Shown here piece by piece: positions 1-3,494 of a DNA stretch of 5,080 nt; within the stretch, counting starts at the first letter, position 1; each line of letters begins with the position of its first letter. The DNA comes from Clostridiales bacterium (GTDB lineage: Bacteria; Bacillota; Clostridia; Christensenellales; Aristaeellaceae), in NCBI GenBank assembly GCA_022776785.1, contig JALFHA010000041.1, positions 1-5,080 of the forward strand. Direction: 5' to 3'. The position numbers and the translations under genes are program-made. The notes beneath the pieces are model-generated. The model did no database searches. It saw only the letters and a list, made by a program, of their open reading frames with translations, and was not told the DNA's origin.

Positions 1-81
1 TCGCTCCCTGACTACTTTGCAAAAACGCTTAATCAATGAGGAACGTTGGGCTGCCGCCCAAACCTGCTTGAGGGATTTCAT
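1..81 (-). CDS. possible 5' end of an unrecognised leftward ORF (partial)
   Basis: Reading leftward from an ATG at 79-81, the frame stays open for 27 codons to the window edge. The peptide begins MKSLKQVWAAAQ and continues with a basic stretch. A GGGAG sequence sits about 8 bases upstream of the ATG and could act as a ribosome binding site. I do not recognise the protein, and 27 residues are too few to show a domain. Both hairpins of the neighbouring structured segment lie in or against this ORF, which argues that it may be a translated non-coding repeat and not a gene. No convincing promoter is visible: a TATACT at about 133-138 has its best -35 (TTGAGT) 20 bases away. Confidence 0.2.
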   Translation of the reverse strand, partial: MKSLKQVWAAAQRSSLIKRFCKVVRER

Positions 82-123
82 CCCTCAAACTCCCTTCATC
101 GCTTCGCGCTATAGCTCGTTTTT
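45..123. repeat. structured intergenic segment with two hairpins
   Basis: Two compact inverted repeats lie close together. The first pairs TTGGGC (46-51) with GCCCAA (56-61) around a 4-base loop. The second pairs TTGAGGGAT (68-76) with ATCCCTCAA (80-88), a perfect 9-bp stem with a 3-base loop. An 8-base palindrome GCTATAGC follows at 108-115. Neither hairpin is followed by a U-run on either strand, so they do not look like ordinary intrinsic terminators. A dispersed intergenic repeat or part of a small RNA are both possible, and the sequence alone does not decide. Confidence 0.35.
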
Positions 124-175
124 ATCTAGGATTAGTATAAAAAATCTTGCACGCCATCCACTCAAGGCAGCACAG

Positions 176-217
176 AAAAAAGAGACTCCAGTCTTCATTG
201 CAAAACCGGAGTCTCTT
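176..217 (-). terminator. intrinsic terminator of the tRNA-Arg gene
   Basis: On the minus strand a 9-bp perfect stem (208-216 paired with 181-189, AGAGACTCC type) encloses an 18-base loop and runs directly into a U-tract (A176-A181 on the + strand). It begins only five bases after the tRNA CCA end, where a stand-alone tRNA gene would be terminated. Confidence 0.88.
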
Positions 218-221
218 CTGC

Positions 222-298
222 TGGTGCGCCCGACACGATTCGAACGTGCGGCCTTCAGAGTCGGAGTCTGACGCTCTATCCAACTGAGCTACGAGCGC
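222..298 (-). tRNA. tRNA-Arg (anticodon CCG)
   Basis: This is a complete 77-base cloverleaf on the minus strand, with CCA encoded at 222-224 and discriminator A at 225. The acceptor stem pairs GCGCTCG with CGGGCGC (one U-G pair). The D arm is GCTC/GAGC around AGTTGGAT. The anticodon stem TCAGA/TCTGA encloses the loop CTCCGAC, giving anticodon CCG, which reads the arginine codon CGG. A 5-base variable loop is followed by a T arm with the canonical TTCGAAT loop. The gene is monocistronic, with a consensus promoter immediately upstream and a U-tailed hairpin immediately downstream. A tRNA for CGG suits a GC-rich genome. Confidence 0.97.
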
Positions 299-311
299 AG
301 GCACAGGCTAT

Positions 312-340
312 ATTATACTATGCGGGTCAGGGATTGTCAA
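312..340 (-). promoter_or_regulatory. consensus sigma-A promoter of tRNA-Arg
   Basis: On the minus strand a perfect -35 TTGACA (335-340) and a perfect -10 TATAAT (312-317) are separated by exactly 17 bases. Transcription should begin near 305, only a few bases before the mature tRNA 5' end at 298. Full consensus on both boxes is typical of stable RNA genes. Confidence 0.93.
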
Positions 341-412
341 CCACATGCCGGGCAAATTTTCCCTCCGGTGCAGCCGCCGAGCCGCACAGCCGCCCCCTGC
401 CCCGGCACGCTC

Positions 413-451
413 AAAGGCGCGGCCGCCCCGCTATGGAGCAGCCGCGCCCTT
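413..451 (-). terminator. GC-rich hairpin, probable terminator of the flavin reductase gene
   Basis: An 11-bp stem (413-423 with 441-451, core GGCGCGGC/GCCGCGCC, one G-U pair) encloses a 17-base loop and begins about 26 bases after the stop codon of the leftward flavin reductase gene. On the minus strand the descending arm ends in only three Us (CCTTTGAG), so it would be a weak intrinsic terminator and may need help or act mainly as a 3'-end stabiliser. No better terminator lies between that gene and the tRNA promoter. Confidence 0.5.
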
Positions 452-476
452 GCTGTGCATTGGCAAATCGCCTGAC

Positions 477-977
477 TTATTCCGCCACAAATGTCGGCGC
501 ATTCTTGGGGCTGGTTCCCTTGATGACCTCATGATAGTAGCGATAGGTCATCGGCGTCTCCTTGGAGAATACGCCCGCATCGATCACCTCGCCGATAAAG
601 ACGGTGTGCGTGCTCGTCTCCGTCTCGCTGACGACGCGGCAGACGACATAGCCGCAGCCGGACTTAACCACCGGCATGAACGACTTCTTTTCGTAGTCAA
701 TGCCCTCGAACTTGTCCTTATCCTTGCTGGAGAAAAAGCCGAAGCGGCCGATGAGCGACGGGTCGGACTGCTCGCTGAGCACAGTGTAGGCAAACATGCC
801 GCAGCGGCGGATGCACTCCGTCGTGTAGTTGTCATGATTCAGGCTCACGCTCACCGTCGCAGGCGAGGACGTGATCTGGGTATTGCTGTTGGAGACGCAG
901 CCCACCGGGCGGCCATTATCCACGCTCGTGGTGATGTACACGCCGTAAGACATGTTTCTGAGAATGCTCTTATCCAT
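477..977 (-). CDS. flavin reductase-like / flavoredoxin family protein (FMN-binding)
   Basis: This 166-residue protein belongs to the flavin reductase-like (FMN-binding split-barrel) family. Members bind FMN and either reduce flavin with NAD(P)H or act as flavodoxin-like electron carriers in anaerobes. Visible family signatures are YGVYITTS (11-18), the FMN phosphate loop SNSNTQITSSP (29-39), the GRFG turn (77-80), THTVFIGEV (123-131, His124) and YRYYHE (145-150). There is no signal peptide or membrane segment, so it should be cytosolic. The start is supported by AAGGAGG at 984-990, six bases upstream of the ATG. The C-terminus ends KGTSPKNAPTF plus three residues. This is the linker that, as I recall, joins the flavin domain to a rubredoxin domain in clostridial high-molecular-weight rubredoxin (Hrb). 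Here no CxxC rubredoxin follows in any of the three leftward frames. Full-length single-domain relatives exist, so this need not be a truncation. The gene has its own promoter and probably a weak terminator. The electron donor and partner cannot be told from sequence. Confidence 0.92.
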   Translation of the reverse strand: MDKSILRNMSYGVYITTSVDNGRPVGCVSNSNTQITSSPATVSVSLNHDNYTTECIRRCGMFAYTVLSEQSDPSLIGRFGFFSSKDKDKFEGIDYEKKSFMPVVKSGCGYVVCRVVSETETSTHTVFIGEVIDAGVFSKETPMTYRYYHEVIKGTSPKNAPTFVAE

Positions 978-1018
978 ATTGCTCCTCCTTTGAGACGGTA
1001 TCCGCCCCTGTTAGCTAT

Positions 1019-1047
1019 AGTATACATCGCCTCCAAAAATCCGTCAA
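1019..1047 (-). promoter_or_regulatory. sigma-A promoter of the flavin reductase gene
   Basis: On the minus strand, -35 TTGACG (1042-1047) and -10 TATACT (1019-1024) are separated by 17 bases. Transcription would start near 1012, leaving a short leader of about 35 bases before the ATG at 977. The promoter lies just past the terminator of the upstream reductase gene, so the two co-directional genes are separate transcription units. Confidence 0.85.
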
Positions 1048-1069
1048 CCAAAAAAGCGGCGCGTATCGC

Positions 1070-1100
1070 AAAAGCCCCTCCGGCAGCTGCCGGAGGGGCT
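1070..1100 (-). terminator. intrinsic terminator of the secreted reductase gene
   Basis: A perfect 28-base palindrome (1073-1100, arms AGCCCCTCCGGC/GCCGGAGGGGCT) can fold into a 12-bp stem with a 4-base loop. On the minus strand it is followed by UUUU (1070-1073) and then GCG. It begins 33 bases after the reductase stop codon. The rightward side lacks a U-run, so it should act mainly leftward. Confidence 0.85.
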
Positions 1101-1133
1101 GATGCTTTGCATCCCGCCCGGGATAGAGACGGC

Positions 1134-3050
1134 TTACTTCGCCGCTTCCTCAAGGCACAGGGCGACGGCCTTCTTGATGCGGCTGGAGGTCAGGCTCGCG
1201 CCCGCCACGCCGTCCACATCGAGGCTGTTGCTCTCAACGATGCTCGCCGGAACCTGCTCAAGCGCGCCCGCGGCGATGGCCTGCGTCTCTGCATTCTCAA
1301 CGACCTCGACGGAGGCGATCTTGCCGCCCGCGATGACGGTCTTGACGGTCATCGGGCCATCCTGACCGTCTACGGTCGCGGTATATTCGCCGTCCTTGAG
1401 CGCGCGGCTCATGTCAAACAGGCTCTCCGTGGAGGTTTCCTTGGCAAAGAGGCTCTCGTCGAGCAGGTTGCTCGCGGGCTTGACGGTGTAGCCCTCGGCC
1501 AGCTCGCCGTTCATCACGTTGCGCGCAGCAATTTTGCCGAAGACGATCGGGCCCATGACGCCCGTGCCGCCGGAGACGAACTTGCCCCAGATGCCGCCGA
1601 CGACCTCGCCAGCCGCGTACAGACCCGGGATGGCGTTGCCCGCCTCATCGAGCACCTGCATGTCGGCGTTGGCGGTGATGCCGCCCAGCGTCATCACGCA
1701 CAGCGCGTGCAGGCGGATGGCGTAGTACTTCTCGCCCTCAATCTTGTTGACGGCGAGGTTGTAGGCGTTGGTCGTGCCGTCGTAGAGGCGGCCGAACTCG
1801 TCGGTGCCGCCAGCCTCAACCGCCGCGTTGTAGCTCTCGATGGTGGCCTTGAGGCTCTCGGCAGGCACGCCGATCTTCTCGGCCAGCTCCTCGATAGAGT
1901 CCGCCGTCACCTTCACATGCGCGCCGGGCATGGTGTCCTCGGCGAAGTACGCATCGTAGAAGTAGGCGCTGCCCGCAGCGCGCAGATCCTCGACGATCTT
2001 GTCCGTGAAGATGTCATACTGCACGGCGCCCGGCTGCTCCTCCAGCGCGACCTCGCGGATGGAGGGGTTGGACTCCGTCTCGTTGCAGAAGCGCTCGCCG
2101 TTCTGGTTGACAACGATGCCGCCGGTCTTCCAGGTGTAGGTGGAGGCAATGGTGCCGGTCTTGGGGTTGTCGCGGCTGACGAGGCCCATCGGGAAGGTCG
2201 GAATCGCGCTCATCGCTTCCTCGTTGAGCGCCGCGCCGACCTTCTGCATGAGCAGCAGGCCGTTGCCGTCCGCGCTGGCCGGGCCGCCCGCAAGGTAGTA
2301 TTCGCCGTTCTCGACGTACTTCGCCATCAGCTTGCCATTGGCGGAGTAGCCGCCGGTGCAGACGATCACGCCGCGCTTGGCCGTATAGGTGACCTCGCCG
2401 TCCGGGCTCTCGGCCACGACGGTCAGCACCTGGCCCTTGTCGTTGGCGCGCAGCTCGGTGGCCTTGGTGTTGTAGACGACGGTGATGCGCTCATCCGCCT
2501 TGAGCAGCGTATCAAGCACCTCATGCGCGGCGGACTTGTACTGCGTCGGGTCCTTCGCGCGACACTTGTAGGTGCGCGGGATGGAGTAGAGCGCGTGCTC
2601 CGGCGCGAAGACGGCGCGGCGACCCTGCTTGTCGGTGGAGAAGGTGCAGTCCTTCAGGCCGTTCTCGTAGAGCCAGTTGAAGACCTCGGTGTCCTCGTTG
2701 CAGAACTCGGTCACCAGTTCAACGCTGGGCTTGCCGCCGAAGTCGCTGCCGGTCTTGAGGATGTCGGCGATGTAGGACTCCACGGTATCCTCAATGCCGT
2801 CCTCCTGCTGGATGATGGTGTTCGCAGCGGACATGGAACCGCTGGTGAAGTTGAGCGAGCCGCCCGTCTTGCCGGTCATCTCCAGCACGACGACATGCCC
2901 CGCGCCCTGCGCCGCGGCCTCAAGCGCCGCGGACAGACCCGCGCCGCCCGCGCCGATGATGACAACATCCGCCTCCTCGGCCATGGCCGGGATAGCAAGG
3001 GCCGCCAGCAGCAGCGCCGCGGCGAGCATCACGGAAAAGATCTTTCTCAT
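1134..3050 (-). CDS. secreted FAD-dependent reductase with C-terminal FMN_bind domain (fumarate/urocanate reductase superfamily)
   Basis: This 638-residue flavoprotein has a Sec signal peptide (basic MRK, hydrophobic 8-20, likely cleavage after AMA at 22-24, no lipobox cysteine). A FAD_binding_2 fold follows, with the dinucleotide motif GAGGAG (33-38), the VIVCTGGYSANGK strand (228-240), GGIVVNQNGERFCNET (310-325) and GLYAAGEVVGG (476-486). The C-terminal FMN_bind domain (about 551-638) contains DGVAGASLTS (613-622). This matches the flavinylation motif modified by ApbE, with Ser619 as the likely FMN attachment site. Family members move electrons from FMN to FAD and reduce a C=C bond of an acceptor outside the cytoplasm. 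Compared from memory with Shewanella flavocytochrome c3, the residues that hold fumarate are replaced: His365 by Ile283, His504 by Met453 and Arg544 by Val492. The catalytic Arg402 may correspond to Arg332, shifted by about four residues. The substrate is therefore unknown. The start is supported by AAGGAGGA (3056-3063), five bases upstream. No heme motif, ApbE gene or membrane electron-transfer gene is visible nearby. Confidence 0.93.
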   Translation of the reverse strand: MRKIFSVMLAAALLLAALAIPAMAEEADVVIIGAGGAGLSAALEAAAQGAGHVVVLEMTGKTGGSLNFTSGSMSAANTIIQQEDGIEDTVESYIADILKTGSDFGGKPSVELVTEFCNEDTEVFNWLYENGLKDCTFSTDKQGRRAVFAPEHALYSIPRTYKCRAKDPTQYKSAAHEVLDTLLKADERITVVYNTKATELRANDKGQVLTVVAESPDGEVTYTAKRGVIVCTGGYSANGKLMAKYVENGEYYLAGGPASADGNGLLLMQKVGAALNEEAMSAIPTFPMGLVSRDNPKTGTIASTYTWKTGGIVVNQNGERFCNETESNPSIREVALEEQPGAVQYDIFTDKIVEDLRAAGSAYFYDAYFAEDTMPGAHVKVTADSIEELAEKIGVPAESLKATIESYNAAVEAGGTDEFGRLYDGTTNAYNLAVNKIEGEKYYAIRLHALCVMTLGGITANADMQVLDEAGNAIPGLYAAGEVVGGIWGKFVSGGTGVMGPIVFGKIAARNVMNGELAEGYTVKPASNLLDESLFAKETSTESLFDMSRALKDGEYTATVDGQDGPMTVKTVIAGGKIASVEVVENAETQAIAAGALEQVPASIVESNSLDVDGVAGASLTSSRIKKAVALCLEEAAK

Positions 3051-3156
3051 GCGTATCCTCCTTCGTTCTTCCGTCTTTGTTTCCTCTGTGACGAATCATA
3101 CGACATCTGTTCGCCGCTTCGACAAATCTACGCCGCATTTCTTCGTCCTTATGCCC

Positions 3157-3187
3157 ATTATACACCCTCAAGCCGCTTGAGACTCAA
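3157..3187 (-). promoter_or_regulatory. probable promoter of the secreted reductase gene
   Basis: On the minus strand a perfect -10 TATAAT (3157-3162) lies about 107 bases upstream of the reductase ATG. The best -35 is TTGAGT (3182-3187), but the spacer is 19 bases, longer than optimal, which would fit a promoter that needs activation. The predicted start near 3150 gives a leader of about 100 bases. I see no strong hairpin or riboswitch-like fold in that leader. Confidence 0.6.
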
Positions 3188-3188
3188 G
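3166..3188. promoter_or_regulatory. putative operator: three alternating CTCAAG half-sites
   Basis: Three copies of the hexamer CTCAAG occur in alternating orientation: CTCAAG (3167-3172), CTTGAG (3176-3181) and CTCAAG (3183-3188). The last two form a perfect 13-base palindrome (CTTGAGACTCAAG), and the first two form an inverted repeat with a 3-base gap. The cluster fills the spacer and -35 region of the leftward reductase promoter, where a bound dimeric regulator would control it. The regulator is not identifiable from this window. Confidence 0.5.
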
Positions 3189-3338
3189 AGGATTCGTTAA
3201 ATTCAAAACGCTTTTCGTTTTCCGGTTCTTTGCTACTCCGGCGAGCCTTTTCCTTCATTTTATCCGCCTAACATCGAAGAAAACCGCATGTTTGCCCGTC
3301 CTTCTCGCCGTTTTTTTCCGCAGCACCGGCGCGCGAAG

Positions 3339-3351
3339 CCTCAAGCCGCTT
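3339..3351. repeat. 13-base direct repeat of the operator segment
   Basis: CCTCAAGCCGCTT at 3339-3351 is identical to 3166-3178 within the operator cluster of the divergent gene. It lies about 28 bases upstream of the -35 of the rightward promoter. Here the second half-site is degenerate (CTTTGG in place of CTTGAG). It sits in the loop of a 7-bp inverted repeat, GCGCGAA (3331-3337) with TTCGCGC (3357-3363). A shared regulator of both divergent genes is the simple explanation, but this is inference. Confidence 0.45.
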
Positions 3352-3379
3352 TGGATTTCGCGCCGCGCTCAAAAAGCGA

Positions 3380-3408
3380 TTGCCCCACGGCGCAATGCCT
3401 GCTATAAT
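3380..3408 (+). promoter_or_regulatory. extended -10 sigma-A promoter for the SH3b/peptidoglycan-binding protein gene
   Basis: A perfect -10 TATAAT (3403-3408) is preceded by an extended -10 TGC (3400-3402). The -35 TTGCCC (3380-3385, four of six consensus bases) lies at a 17-base spacing. Transcription should start near 3415, about 80 bases before the ATG. A short inverted repeat, ATTGC (3379-3383) with GCAAT (3392-3396), overlaps the -35 and spacer and could be a second regulatory site, though 5-bp arms are weak evidence. Confidence 0.8.
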
Positions 3409-3494
3409 GAAAGCCAACGGCGGTCAGTCGGTTCTGCGCTGCGCCGCACTCCATATCTGTCACGCAAGACTTTTATATAGAGAGGAACGATAGG

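Larger units (their letters stand above)
3064..3494. other. divergent intergenic control region
   Basis: This is a gene-free stretch between the leftward reductase and the rightward wall protein. It is AT-richer than the flanking genes, especially at 3190-3320. It carries both promoters, the CTCAAG half-site cluster and its 13-base copy, which are listed separately. The run of seven Ts at 3311-3317 has no hairpin in front of it, so I do not call it a terminator. I see no RNA gene or small ORF with a credible ribosome binding site here. Confidence 0.7.

Noticed and set aside
17..304. Small ORFs on both strands across the tRNA and its terminator
   Set aside because: The peptides (RPTRFERAAF on +, PALVAQLDRASDSDS on -) are familiar artefacts of translating tRNA genes.
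345..476. A possible rubredoxin remnant after the flavin reductase stop codon
   Set aside because: I translated this stretch leftward in all three frames and found no CxxCGxxY-like motif.
3064..3150. A possible riboswitch in the 100-base leader of the reductase gene
   Set aside because: No long stems or recognised riboswitch core can be seen. The leader is purine-rich and appears largely unstructured.
2920..3171. An 83-codon leftward ORF overlapping the reductase start
   Set aside because: Its ATG lies upstream of the predicted transcription start, it has no ribosome binding site, and most of it overlaps the signal-peptide region in another frame.
345..3200. A 951-codon open frame on the + strand
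   Set aside because: It lies antisense across both leftward flavoprotein genes, is rich in Arg, Ala, Asp, His and Val with no domain, and has no ribosome binding site. It is a GC-rich shadow of the real reading frames.
3301..3320. A run of seven Ts as a possible terminator
   Set aside because: No stem-loop precedes it on the + strand, and no gene ends nearby.
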